64,000 bases of DNA from Theropithecus gelada (GCF_003255815.1 NC_037682.1:42718421-42782420), one strand, 5' to 3'. Counted from the stretch's first letter, positions 12,128 to 24,935 are shown. Translations and numbers: made by a program. Notes: a model not told the origin generated them from the letters alone.

Positions 12128-12736
12128 CTGTTTTGGAAACAAAAGAGCAATTGCTTTTTATACAGACTTCTCTCAGTAAAATGTTGTCATCATGACATTA
12201 TAATGAACTGGATCTATGGGCTTTTTGATGACAGATCAGTTTGTTAATTATTAAACCCCATGAAACACTATTTGCTTTATCTGTACTGGCCCTCTCACTT
12301 TTGGCCAACCACTTAGCAGGAAAACAGCAGTAATCAAAGGTCAAATAGAAAATCAAACAAGAAGCTCCAAGTTTGTATGAAACAATATACTTGGAAAGAG
12401 CCAGCTTCTAAGCAAGAAATTCCACTTATTGAAACACAAAAAAATGTTAAAATGTTAGTGTCCAGTTTGTTAGCTCCTATTGTTTGGCTACTATTTAAAA
12501 CCATAGATTTTCACCAAATTTTATGAACTGAACACTAGCAATGACAGCATTTGTACAACTCACTGTAAACACATGATCATTACCTTTAATGTTGTAGCCT
12601 AAAATGTTAAGCAAATCACTTCCTTTTTGGAGACGGCCAAGCAATCATGGACTCACAATTTAGAGAACTGGGTAAAAAGCGGGGGAAGAGGTACACCCAA
12701 AGACTCTCTACCACACTTCTCTCTTGCAGTCAAAGG

Positions 12737-12778
12737 AACCAAAAAAAAAAAAAAAAAAAAGAAAGAGAGAGAGAGAGG
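12737..12778. repeat. A-run plus (GA)n
   Basis: Twenty A's followed by a short GA repeat. Confidence 0.9.
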
Positions 12779-12885
12779 ATAAGTGACTTCACCAAGATCA
12801 TATAGCTAGGTCATGACAGAACTAGTCTTGAACCTGAGTCTTCATATTCCCAAGACCACTACCCTTTCTGTAATGACACATTTTT
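12779..12885 (+). repeat. MIR 3' fragment, sense
   Basis: ..aagtgacttcaccaagatca..cttgaacctgagtcttc.. matches the 3' half of MIR. Confidence 0.75.
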
Positions 12886-13210
12886 ACAAAACGGAATAGT
12901 TAAGAACTCATATTGATGATAACCCAAGAACTGCACCATAGTTCTAACAAATGCTGCCAGAGGTGTTTGTTTGTCCTCTGCTATCGCTACAATAATCTCT
13001 TTCTCTTTCTTGCCTTTTATCTTTCCACTGTATTTGTTTTACATGCAGGGTTTTGTTTGAAATTATCTTTAGAGTAGAAGTACTTAAATATCTTACACCT
13101 ATAAAAATAAGGATGCTTTCATTAACCTGACCATATTGTGAAGTAGTGCAATCCCCTACTTGGGTTGTAGAAAAGGTATTTGAATATATAGTTGGCCTTG
13201 AATATAGCAT

Positions 13211-13363
13211 TTTGGTTTATTTGTTTGTTTGTTTTGTATTTTTTAGTGGAGATGGGGCTTAATCATGTTGACCAGGCTGGTCTTGAACTCCTGACCTCAA
13301 GTGATACACCTACCTCGGCCTCCCAAAATGCTGGGATTACAGGCGTGAGCCACCATGCCCAGA
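13211..13363 (-). repeat. Alu left-monomer fragment, antisense
   Basis: Antisense 5' half of an Alu with a (TTTG)n start, ending at the head ..catgcccagacag. Confidence 0.9.
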
Positions 13364-13962
13364 CAGACTATAGCACTTTTGTATGCATTATTTATAGGAT
13401 GTAAGACTACAGAAGAACTAATGAAGCAGTTAATATAATAGTCATAATGTTTAACAACATGTAGGATTCTACTCTGTATATAAATATGCTTATGAAATAA
13501 CCAGATGCATTATGACTGTATGACAATGAAAATGAAAATATTTACAATAGGCAAGAAGTAATGTTTATATGGTATCATGGGGTTTTCAGCGATATTCCAG
13601 TATTTATGGCATTTTAAAGTTACCAATAAGTTATATATTCTCCTTTTGGTTTTATCATTTGAAACTCTACATAGTATTCCTTTCCAGGTAACCTCAAACT
13701 CTAATTCACTTAACATAAGTTAATTTCTTTTAAATATTGCCTTTGAAGAAAAAATAAGACACTGGTGTTTAGAAAAATGCAAAGAGGGAGCATCTCCCAA
13801 ATATTTTGCTGTAGCGATAGAAAAGACTGTTGGGAGTATGAGTAAGTACCTAAAAGGTATCATAAGTACACTATTTAAAAGTACACTTTCATTTATACTT
13901 AAATTACTCTTGAGTAATTTTTTGAAAAAAATACCATAAATTTTCTCTGAAGACATTACATA

Positions 13963-13964
13963 TA

Positions 13965-14003
<39 letters not shown>
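13963..14003. repeat. (TG)n(TA)n compound microsatellite
   Basis: TG repeat running directly into TA repeat. Confidence 0.93.
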
Positions 14004-14997
14004 ATATAAATTCAACCATTATAAATGTGAACTGCTTTTAATATACTTTGCCATATGTTGTTAGATTGTCATTACGGGAATCAGAACATCACCACTTTTT
14101 ATTATTTCATAGTTAATAATGACATTATCCATATAAAGTCCTAAAGTTTTCTCCAAATTCTGTGATTAAACACCAAAAACCTAAAGCATTTTCTGCCCCA
14201 GTTAAAAAAAATGTATGTCTAGTCCCAGAAAAAACAAAACATCTCCCTGTAGCTGGTTAAGATTCCTATACGCCAGCTGGCCTCAGAAACATTTAAGTAA
14301 TACATATGAGCACAAGATCCATATATTGAAATAACTAATCGAAATCTTAAAAGGGTTACCTCTAAAATGCCTTTCTTCTCAAGACACAATCTCTCCCACT
14401 ACTTTCCTGAAAGTGAGATGTGGCCGTTCAGTAACTTTACCTACACCCTATTATGTGCTCTGCAACTTCCATTTAAGCATCAGAGTCCTATTTTGCTCTA
14501 CAAAAGCAAGAAGACACCTCAGATTCTTAAGCTCATTGTCCAGCAAAGAATTTATCAAGGGATAGTTTACAGTAAGCCTAATGGCATGTAACAATTTCAA
14601 TGAGCCAGAAGGACACAATCCTTTCCCTCAAAACCTCTAAACAGTGAAGTTTTTATTTTCCTTGACAGTGGCACATTTATTTCTCATGTACTCTGTCCTG
14701 TGTTTTGCCAGAAAACTAACTCAAACTACCTTCTAATAATTAGAGATGAACATTAAGTAAAAACAATAAGAATAATTAGGCAATTTTTATTTTGCTACTT
14801 TGTATACAGTCAAAAGTTTAGTGGTGGAAAAAAAAGCAAAAATACAGTTACATTTTCCCACAAGACAGAGGTGAGAGAAAGAAGGCTTAGTGAGTAATTA
14901 ACATGCAATAGAAGTTACACAATCAGACTTATGTCAAATATGTAGAAACCTAAAGTCACTGTCATAGATAAGGACTCTTCTGTTTAAGTCCCTTCTT

Positions 14998-15079
14998 AAA
15001 AGAATTCAGATTCTCAATCCAATTTCTTCTGATCCTTTAAAAGAATTCAGATTCTCAATCCAATTTCTCCTCATCCTTT
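14998..15079. repeat. Perfectly adjacent 41 bp tandem duplication
   Basis: Copies at 14998-15038 and 15039-15079, both opening aaaagaattcagattctcaa, with two mismatches. Confidence 0.95.
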
Positions 15080-16230
15080 TTTCACATTTCAAATCACTGC
15101 CAAACTTAACATGACTCAACGGTTTGGCTGAAAGTCAATACATGGAGGTCCTGGATTTAGATTTGGCTAATCCATGAATACGAAACATGAAAATGGATTC
15201 AGCTAGCATGATCAAAATTTGGAGTATGGAGAATTTACCCCTTGGTGAAGTAGTTTCCAACTACAATGATTATATTGTGGTGAAGAAAGGTCAAATTAAT
15301 TTCTATTGTTCCCATAAAAAGATCACTATGGAATTTTACCCGTCTTATAACTTTTTAAAGAAATGTTTAGTCAATATGGATCAGATGAATTACATCCTAA
15401 AGAACAAGCTACACAAAAAGATCATTTCAGTTCTTTTTAATTCATTCAAAAGTGCTCAAAACCACAAGAGATGCCAAGGGGTAACTTTTAAAGGTGGGAA
15501 ATAAAGTGACTGATGATTCACCAGACTTGAAGAAAACAGTGAGGTTAGGAAGAAAGAAAAACCTTTTTGTATAATGTGCCTAAACATTGAATGATGTTTC
15601 CAATAAAGTATATATAGTCCAAGTACTTTAAAAGCTTGATAAGTAACTTTGGTAATTGTTAAACAAAGTCAATACTTTAAAAAGAAGAGTAAGACTCAAA
15701 TACTTCTATGGCTCCTCCAAGCTTTCTCGGTCTTCCTAAAATGGATAACCAACCCTTAGGTCTAGGAATTCAGAAAAATAAAACTTAAAGAGAAAAACAT
15801 GCAGAAACTTAATACTAAATCCTTCAAAGACTGTGTGTGTATATATTTTTTCTTTCTTTCCATAGTAGAAGTGATTCTGGAATAACAATTATGAATATGA
15901 TGAGACTTGAAATAGCCTAGGAGAAAAAGAAAAAAATAATGACTTTGTAAGTAAAATATCACCTGTTTAAAGACTCTGTCTAGTTTGTTGTCCCAGAATC
16001 CCAGCTGAAGACATCAGTTTTGACTCTGAAGAAAAAGTATTCTTCCATGCCACCTAGAGGTGTGCTTTGACTATGACCAAGATGATTTCTGGCTTATCTC
16101 TAGACTGTGCCTACATGTTAGAGAAAATGCATTGCGATATGACATAGAAAAGCAACTGAAAAGACAAAAAAATGAAATGATATACACTTCTGTCTGCTAC
16201 GAGGTTTCACTTAGAAGCCTGAATAATGGA
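15080..16230. other. No supported gene; contains a 105-codon open frame
   Basis: The plus-strand frame 15187-15504 starts at ATG and runs 105 codons in AT-rich sequence, where stops are common. I recognise no domain or homologue, and nothing indicates transcription. Otherwise unique sequence. Confidence 0.4.
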
Positions 16231-16450
16231 TAGAATATTGGAACTGGAATGAGAAGTCCAGGATCAAATAATAGCTCCACTACCTAACCATTTAGTAGCT
16301 ATTCTATTCTAGTCATATGAATTTTCCTCTTTGTACCTGTGTTTTCTACTCTATACAAGGGAGGCCAAAACCTTAAAGATAATTGTGAGGATTAAATATT
16401 TATGCCAATGCTTGGCATATATTTAATATTCAATATATTTTTATTAGCAA
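16230..16450 (-). repeat. MIR, antisense
   Basis: ..agctccactacctaacca.., ..gataattgtgaggattaaat.., ..ccaatgcttggcatat.. follow MIR in reverse orientation. Confidence 0.8.
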
Positions 16451-19400
16451 AATAGAAATGATCACCATCAGAAATGTGCCAAAATAAAACTTCTATTGAC
16501 ATATCCCAAAAAGAAAAGCAATTCTGTGACAAAATAGGAATATTTTATAGAACTCTAAATCATTAAGAAAAGACAAAGAACAAGGGGGAGAACAAATAAA
16601 TGTATTAATGATACAACAGATAATGGATTATTCCAAGTTTTCTTCATATTGAGAAGAATGCTACCCCTAAGATGATGATTAATCAGTTAATAGGGAAATG
16701 CTATATACCTCTCAAAGTAAGTGTGAGAGGACATCACTACCGCCACCCCATCTACACACACAGATTCAACTGTGAACATTGAAAACAATGAATCCTAATC
16801 AACCCACAGTCAAAGGTCTCCTCCCTAAAGGTAACCTTTGCTCTCATCTGCAGCACTTGTCCTTATATCTGTTCAGTTTCATGTGTTACAGGTGTCAAAC
16901 ACTGAGGAAATAGTTTATCAGTCAGTCACATTACCTTTTAAAATTAAAAATAAACAGTGCTCCAAACTGAATACCCTTCCGAAATCTGGAAAGAGAAAAT
17001 GCCATTTTTCTAGCTGAACTCAAAGAACAAATTACCCAGGAAAGTTCTAGATGTCTCTTTCATCATTGTGGGTTCTTCACTCTTGTGATGCATTTTGACT
17101 AATTAATAGTATCTCACAAAATATACAATTTCAACCAATGTTATGGATGCAAAATCTTACTATAAAGGTCTAATCAGAAAATAAAGTCCATAATTTCAAC
17201 AGAAAGGCAATTTCAGACCTTGTAATGGTACCTCCACCTCGGGTTCAGTAGAGCAATTTATCCACAAATTGAAAAGCACCAAACATAAAGCAAAATGACA
17301 CTTAATGGTAGTTTATCTAATTCCATAATAAATATCTTTAATTCAAAGGAATCTTAGAATAACAATATATTCAAACTCCCCGTTATTAATAAGGGGTTGG
17401 TAGCCTAAGAGGATATTTTGTCCACAGTAACAAGACTGTTTAGTCATAATTATTAAAAGTATCCTACTCATCTCTTGTGATTCTTAATTTTGTATAGTGC
17501 TGACTCCCTTTTAGAGAGTTCTTTTTTATCCCACAGTCCCATCTTGATTTGTCTTGGGTGAAATGATGGTATAGTTACAAATAACAATTTCTTCTCAAAT
17601 CATGATTTTAAAAAAACTGAGTGAGAATTGATTTTCTATATTTTCATGTTGTTAGGAATATTTTAAAGTTTTTAAAAAATCATATTAAACCATCCTTCCA
17701 AATAATTTAGCATAGTTTTTTTTAACCCCTACCAGATTAGCTTAGAACATAATTAAAATAGAAAACCATCTGACAGTTATTAACAATATTAACAACTAGA
17801 ATATTTAAGGATTTACATCAAAATTTTATCTGAGTTGATTAGGTAAACCTCAATTCATGAGAAAATTCTTTTCTGTTGTTTAAATATAAATATTTCTGTT
17901 TTAGTTAGCTATAATGTAGTTAAGAACCAGCAGGGTTCTACATTCTGTGGAAATATATATACTTATATGACATGGTCTCACATAAGGGAGTAAAATCAAC
18001 AAAGGTTTAATTGTATTGACCCTGAAAACATTTAATACAGAAAATTACATAAGCCTCTTACTTAATTTTGACAATATATTATTTTCTACTTTTACTCCAG
18101 TTCATTTTACTAGACAAAAAACATTGAGTGGAAACCTTCCTAGTTGCTCAGGTTTAAAGAACCAGTTGGATCCTGTTTGGACCTTAATATCAAAACCACA
18201 AAGATACCAAACTAACCTCACAACATACCCTGAAGTTTTAAACAGGAGTCTCTCTGTAAACAGTTATAGCCTCATCATGCCGTTTCAACCAAGGTAACTT
18301 AGCTTTCCAAAGTTTCCCTGAGTCTTCAGTGCAGACTTCCAGTCTTGAAGTAAGATTTTTAAGTAACACACAACATACTTAGGGTTAATATAAGACCAGA
18401 TATTTCACCATACTTGAAAGTTTGAGGTTTAACTGAAGTTTCTAACCAAGATGCTAAAAAAATTCCAGGGCAATCACATGACCTTTTGCACCAGGTGAAA
18501 TAATTTTTTGCCATGTGAACTTATTTCCCAGTAAACCACAGTCCATAACTCCACAGTATAGTGTTTAACAGTAAAGTAATGAAATAAACCCAAACTTCAG
18601 TAGCATTCAGGCTGAAATCCAAGCTACCTTTTCCATGTAAGGGACCATGCAGGCAGCCCCGTGCAAAGTCTCCAGTGTGCATTGCAAAGGCACACTGTCC
18701 CATGCCTCATCCATCTGTCCCTTACCTTCTCTTAGGCAGTCAAAACCCAGACACCCATGTTGGAGAGGACCACCAGAGCTACCACCTTCACCGCAGTTAG
18801 AGGAAAGCATTCCTTGAGAAGGAGTTCATTGATCAATATCAAAGTCAAGCTGGGCGAATCAGACCCCAGCTGCAGTTAATCAGTGTCCACACTGCTAAGA
18901 GTTTGGGGTAAAGAAGCAATGAGCACAGAGCTTGTTACCTGCCTTGCCTCTGTGAATCTCAGGGGATAAGTGGGGAGGAAAGGTGTTCTTCCTCTGCGGG
19001 GCTGGCACATCCAACCTATCCAAGCCTTTATTTTAATACTAGAATGTCTAATGGATGTTCCTGTGCACAAGCAGGTCTTATTTCCTTGGCATAAGAACTC
19101 CCATACACAATTGATCTAACTTTGTTGGAGAGGGTTGGAGGAGATAATTTTATAAGAATAACGTTTTGCAAACACTTCACTGTAAGAAGATCGCAGAGGT
19201 GAGAGGATGAAGATGAAGATGGAGAGGGTAAAGACTGTGGTTTCAAAAAGGTTAACCGGGAAAATAATTAATAACCCTCCCCCAACCTCAACTGTTTTTG
19301 GAATGTAGAAATAGAATATGTTAACTCTCATTTTTGCTCCCTTTTCATTCAAGACAATGGAAACTTCTTCGGATGTCTGAGCTAAGTTAATGGTAATTTA

Positions 19401-20040
19401 CCATACTGAGTTGACAGAATTTAATTTTGCCAGTGTAAATAATGTCTCCAAACCAAAATTGCCTCCTTTATTCCCCAATTTCAGATTCCAGTCTCAACTT
19501 TGGACCGAACAAAAAGAACAATACCATGCAAAATCTTCCCAAAGTGTGTTGATATATATTGGCTAGCGTTTTATTCACATAAAACCTAATTTCATCAAAC
19601 TTATCAGACACAAACAGTGAGTATCACCCCAGATCACACATGTGGTGCTCTTTCCTCCCACCCTGGCCTCAACGACTGAAGTAAAACATTCAGGATCAGC
19701 CCTTTAAGACCATTCTGGCTCCATCCCACCCACTGCCCGCCGCCCCCATAACAGGCAATGCTGAGCATGCATTACAGATATTCTTGTGCACGAATGCATA
19801 TGTGTACATTTATAATCGATGTGTTCATTAAAAATCCTCACTCTGTCCCTGGTTTGCAGAGCCACCTCAGCGGGCTTACGCGCTGCGGTCATCTGGGGTG
19901 TTCCACAATAGGGATAAGGAACACATGGTTGTTTCCAGGGAATCAGAAAGTCACCCCCTGCAGCGAATACCCACTCTTAGAGAAAAAGCCTGTACAACTG
20001 TCTGCCGCTCTTCACTCTTCCCCGCCTCGTTACTGAGGTT
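16450..20040. other. No feature recognised (probable GAS2 first intron and upstream)
   Basis: Unique AT-rich sequence becoming less AT-rich towards 19.7 kb. If the CpG patch at 20.0-20.3 kb is the GAS2 first exon, this is intron 1, and unrecognised noncoding exons could lie here. Confidence 0.5.
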
Positions 20041-20345
20041 ATTTTTTAATGACCTCTCCCCTCCCCCGCCGCCCCGGGTGCAGCAGATAGGCAGGGGCTC
20101 CCGTGAGCCCCGGCTGCAGAGCGCGCGCGCTGCGGCGGCGTTGGCGCAGAACTGGGCCAGCCAGTCATGCTCACCCCCGCGTCCCGAGCTGGGCTGCTGG
20201 CGGCTCTCAGAGGCTCTTGGGCTCAGGGCTGGGCTCCTGCAGCTTCTCCGGGCCGGCCCCCTCCAGGCGCAGGTCCTGCAGCAGCCGATCCCCGCACCCC
20301 ACCAGCTTGGCGGCAGCGGCAGCAGCTACAGCCGCACTACCCTTC
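20041..20345. promoter_or_regulatory. CpG-dense patch, candidate GAS2 promoter / noncoding first exon
   Basis: About 300 bp of GC-rich sequence with roughly 25 CpG dinucleotides, including a run of alternating CG near 20119-20128 and CGG repeats after it, inside DNA that is otherwise CpG-poor and AT-rich. No repeat family explains it. It sits about 8 kb upstream of GAS2 coding exon 2, where a noncoding first exon would be expected on the minus strand. Donor-like minus-strand sites are visible at 20174-20169 (GTGAGC) and in 19880-19875 (GTAAGC). There is no TATA box that I can point to. The open frames through the patch on the plus strand are explained by GC richness and carry no recognisable domain. 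Assigning it to GAS2 is inference from position. Confidence 0.6.
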
Positions 20346-20359
20346 TTCATACTTCTCTG

Positions 20360-23300
20360 ATGGCTCCTTTTAGTGCTGTTTGGGAAAACGATTTTTTCTC
20401 CCTGCCAGAAACAGATTTCCTACATTTCATCAGTCCTCATAGACTGAGCGGAAGTAAAATGCTTACTTTTTCTGGTGGACAGCAAATGCAATTGACACTG
20501 ATTTACCCTTCAAACGGGGAGAGATTGTATTACAAGCCCTTGGCAGCAATTCCGAGGTTGGGGCCAAGCTCCAGCCCCCTCCTTGTCCCCCAAACACTAA
20601 CCTAAGAGAGAAAAGGTGGGGGGTGGGGAGGGGATCATATTTAACTCTAGAGGTTTAACAGAGTCAATAGCTTTAGCACAATATTAAAATTGGGTGTTGG
20701 AAAAGTTTTTGCTTTCCTGGCCAGTGATTTTGCAGACGGAGGCACGAGCTTTCCAGTAACTTCGGCCACTCTTCATTCCAAATTGAACATTTTGATGTCT
20801 TACAATTCTCTTTAAATATCAGATTTTTAGAAGAGCCTGCACTTAACGGCTGTTTTTGCTTTACCAAAGGAAATACAATTCCACCCTTCCTTCTCTCAGC
20901 CTCAGCTCAGAATTATGTTGAATGTCAGAGACAATTGTCTCCAACTGTTGTTTATTAGTACGTGTATTCTGAGATGAAATGTCTTCCACGAAGTGGACAG
21001 ATGTTCAAGTGTCTGATTCACCTCTAATGCGCGGGGACTGCTTGTTCAGTGTACTGATTGGCACAGGTTACCACTTCCCACGGAGCATAGATAAAACGTA
21101 CTACACTTTTTATTTTGTTTCGTTCTCATGTTCATCAGTTTCATGTATATTGCCATCCAATGTTTACAGTGGCAGTGGCACAGGTGTTCTGATCCTTGCT
21201 TGGATACCATTTTTATAATGATGAGTTACCTAGCCTCACTCCCAAATAGAAACTACCTGTACCTCCACAATAGCTAAATGATGTAGATGATTTTAGATAT
21301 AATTTTAAAAATTATTCACATTTCACATTTATTATTGCTATTATCTGGCAGAAACTGCATCAGTTATTTGCTTCTAGTGGCAATACATGTAATAAAGAAG
21401 AGAAAACAGACTGAAAAGTTTGGAGTCATCGAACTCCAAACTTTTTATTTTAGTTTAATTTGGTTTTGCAGCTATCAGCTCCACATTTCCTCCTTAGCTT
21501 TCTAAAAGAAGGAAGAAATAGTCATTCTTAATTTTAAGGAGAAACAGCATTTTTAAGAGCTCTACATAACAGCTTGGATAAACATAAATAACAACAAAAC
21601 ATACAGAACTCGTTACTGATGAGTTTTAGTGAACGAATCTGAATGATAAAATTTCCTAAAATTTGATCAGATCTGAGTATTCCTAGAGCCCCAACAAAGA
21701 ATTTTGAGTGTCTGAACACATACAATTTAGTAAAAAATCAAATGTTCTTGATAAGTTTTCCTGATCAAAACATCATCAGCCAATAAATGTTAATTTAAGA
21801 ATTATCCATATATGTAATGAGTTCAAAAAATTTAGCACCTTGAACTTTCAAAATCTTGCATCCTATTTCTCCCCAGATATGAATATTCTTGTCACATTGT
21901 TCATTATTGGTGTTATAAAAAGCAAAGAGTAAGGCAATATTTTTGTCGATTCAGGAACAATGCTAAATACAGTTTGGCGGGAAAGAAAAGGAGGCTTACA
22001 TCTCCACGTCATTTCTTCCAGGCATTTTTTTTTTTTTTTGGCCTTAAATTTTGCATTATAGCAGATCCTCTGTCTCTCAGAAAGATCCAAAAGAAAAATA
22101 CCAGGAGAAATAAAGAATGTGTTTTTTCTTTCATTAACATCTAAGAGTTGCGCTGAATAATTTTTTTTTTGTGACAAAAGAGAAGTAATACAAAAGATTT
22201 CTGAAGAGACACGAATATAGTGTTTTTATTTTAATTTTTTTAGCATATGTAAAAATTCCCATTTGATTTTTATCTTGTGTTTTTCAAAATCGATATTTCT
22301 ATTTATATATTCTGATCACTCACTGATACATTTATCAAAGATTATCTTTTGTCTAAGTATTTTATTAGCTTAGTGTGGACTCAACCCAAACTGTTCACCT
22401 TAGGAAAATGTAGTCCAACTGAAGCAACTATAGCTTATCTCATGTGAAGGCAAAGGAAGCAAATACCTCACTTAATAAGATGAAAAAATATTTAAATATA
22501 TCCTTGAAACTTAACACCATTAAAAAGAAAAGTCAAGCCAGATTTAAACAGTTTAGCTTTTATTGTCAAGTGATCACCGTTAGAAGACTTTAACATGGGA
22601 ATTTTCTGGGTTACTATGTGTGTCCCACATTCTAAACTTTCCACATTGTCTCAAACATGAATTTTCTCATTTCTCTAAGAAATACTTAAATTTTGAGTTT
22701 AAAAATGATCAATAAAGACGTTATTTTTTTCCTCCTATGTAGATAACTCTCCTTTTCTCTCATAGTCTTTCTCCCAAATGAAAATAATATATGTAGTACT
22801 CATTCTTAAAAGTGAAGCAAACCTTCAATAAATAATTGAGGTTAGAGGACACTTTGAGAAAAAATTAAAAAACATGGAAATAGACACTGGGTTAAATTTG
22901 GTAAAATAAATTTCCAGAAGTGACCAACAAAGACTTATATTCCTAAACAGCTTCCAAGGAGCAATTAAAAATGACAAAAGACAGCCTGGGAAGCAAGTGA
23001 GAATAATGATACAGAAAGCAGTATGAAGACATACAATGGTATTAAAAAATACATGAAGAAATATATTTAATAATAACTTAAAACATTTATTTACATTTTG
23101 TTAAAACACTTCCTCAGTGAGGTCAAATATGTTTATTTTTCCCAACCTAGCATCTTACTCTATAATACAAGGCCTTCAATTGACATATTTTGAAATATAG
23201 TTTTTTAATGTCATAAAGCAAAGAGAATAAATTTTATAAATCCTAGCACGGTAATTACAAATACTGTTAGGAATAAAAACAGACTGTTTCTGAAATTTTA

Positions 23301-23429
23301 AACGATAAATGCTATTACTTTCCACCACCATTCATATATAAAATTACAAAGGATAAATCAAAGAAATTTCACATGTAAAGTTCAAGGTTTACTCACCATC
23401 TAATATGCAATTTAAAAAATCTATTACTT
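20360..23429. other. No gene recognised; intergenic, one strong hairpin
   Basis: Unique sequence. A hairpin with perfect 13 bp arms lies at 21414-21445, and T-runs occur near 22027 and 22161. Confidence 0.55.
21414..21445. repeat. Perfect inverted repeat (13 bp stem, 6 nt loop)
   Basis: Left arm aaaagtttggagt (21414-21426), loop catcga, right arm actccaaactttt (21433-21445). No T-run terminator logic applies in a vertebrate; function unknown. Confidence 0.95.
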
Positions 23430-23735
23430 GGCCGGGCGCGGTGGCTCAAGCCTGTAATCCCAGCACTTTGGGAGGCCGAGAGGGGCGGATCACGAGGTCA
23501 GGAGATCGAGACCATCCTGGCTAACACGGTGAAACCCCATCTCTACTAAAAAAAAAAAAATACAAAAAACTAGCCGGGCGAGGTGGCGGGCGCCTATAGT
23601 CCCAGCTACTCGGGAGGCTGAGGCAGGAGAATGGCGTAAACCCGGGAGGCGGAGCTTGCAGTGAGCTGAGATCCGGCCACTGCACTCCAGCCCAGGCGAC
23701 AGAGCGAGACTCCGTCTCCAAAAAAAAAAAAAAAA
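23430..23735 (+). repeat. AluY (Old World monkey AluYR-like), sense, intact TSD
   Basis: Nearly undecayed Alu with most CpGs intact, an uninterrupted A-tail, and a target-site duplication ..aaatctattactt on both sides (ending 23429 and 23745). Diagnostic variants include gctcaagcctg in the left arm and agatccggccactgcac in the right arm, which I associate with cercopithecoid AluYR families. The youngest Alu in the window. Confidence 0.93.
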
Positions 23736-23954
23736 TCTATTACTTTACTCTCAGTGGAGAACTTTAAACTTTTTAAGTACAACACAACAGTAGCATAAAT
23801 ATTAATTCCCTCCTGTGCAAGACTCATTCTTTTGGCAAATCATGTTATATATAAGCATATGTTTTCTAATTTTTACATAAGAAATAGATTAAAAATCATT
23901 TCATGAAATATGCCATTTGTCTTATCTAGTTTTATTTATTTTTAAATTTTGTTT

Positions 23955-24637
23955 TTTAATTTTTTTTTTTTTTGAGATGGTATCTCACTCTCACCCAGGC
24001 TGGAGTGCAGGGGCGTGACCATGGCTCACTGTAGCCTTGACCTTTCAGGCTCTAGCTATCGTCCCATCTCAGTGTCAGGGTAGCTAGGACAACAAGTGAG
24101 CACCACTGATATGGTTTGGCTCTATGTCCCCATTCAAATTTCATCTAGAATTGTAATCCCCAAATGTTGAGAAAGGGACCTGGTGGGAGTTGACTGGATC
24201 ATGGGGTCAGTTTCCCCCATGCTGTTCTCATGATAGTGAGGGAGTTCTCCCAGACCTGATGGTTTTAAAAGGGTGGCACTTCCCCTCTCTCTTTCTCTCT
24301 CTCCTGCTGCCATGTAAGACATGCCATGCTGCGCCTTTGACTTCCCACATGATTGTAAGTTTCCTGAGGCCTCCCCAGCCATGCAGAACTTAAAGTCAAT
24401 TAAACCTCTTTTCTTTATGAATGACCCAGTCTCAGGTAGTACTTTACAGCTGAGTGAAAACAGACTAATACAGCCACCAACTCTGGCTAATTTTTTATCA
24501 TTTTTTTTTTTTTTTTTGCAGAGACAGGGTCCCATTGTTGCCCAGGATAGTCTCAAACTCCTGGCCTCATATGATGCTCCTACCTCAATCCTCCAAAGTT
24601 TCTGGGATTACAGGCATGGGCCACCACACCCTGCCTC
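23955..24637 (-). repeat. Alu, antisense, split by a MaLR LTR
   Basis: Tail-side part 23955-24106 (T-run, ..cccaggctggagtgcagg..) and head-side part 24473-24637 (..ctggctaattttttatc.. to ..cacaccctgcct). The LTR sits at the middle of the right/left arm linker. Confidence 0.9.
24107..24472 (+). mobile_element. ERVL-MaLR (THE1/MST) solo LTR, sense
   Basis: 366 bp from tgatatggtttggctctatg to ..gactaataca, the typical MaLR LTR ends, with no internal sequence. Flanking bases (accac / gccac) fit a decayed 5 bp target-site duplication within the Alu. A poly(A) region ..caattaaacctcttttcttt is present. No coding capacity. Confidence 0.92.
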
Positions 24638-24844
24638 ATCTAGTTTTAAATATCCTATGCAGTACATGCTGTGGTGTGATGTCTGTTGTCTAAGTTGAAG
24701 GTGTTTTTTTTAAGTTTTATTTATTTGTATGTCTTGTAGTTTGCTTCCAAATCTTTAAAAAGTCTATGTCATGTCACTTTAATCACAAGTACCTCAAGTA
24801 TAATATAAATGTTTAATGTAAAATATGTTTATTTCAACAACCTT

Positions 24845-24935
24845 TCTTGTCTTTTCCACCACTATATCTCTAGCATGTAGAATATCATTAGACATATAGT
24901 AGACATTCAATAATTGTTGAAAGAAACGAATGATT
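24845..24935 (+). repeat. L2 3' terminal fragment, sense
   Basis: ..atatctctagcatgtagaat..tagtagacattcaataattg.. matches the L2 tail. Confidence 0.7.

Noticed and set aside
19898..20605. 235-codon plus-strand open frame through the CpG patch
   Set aside because: Composition is low-complexity and proline/serine/alanine-rich from GC-rich DNA, overlapping frames are equally open, and no domain is recognisable.
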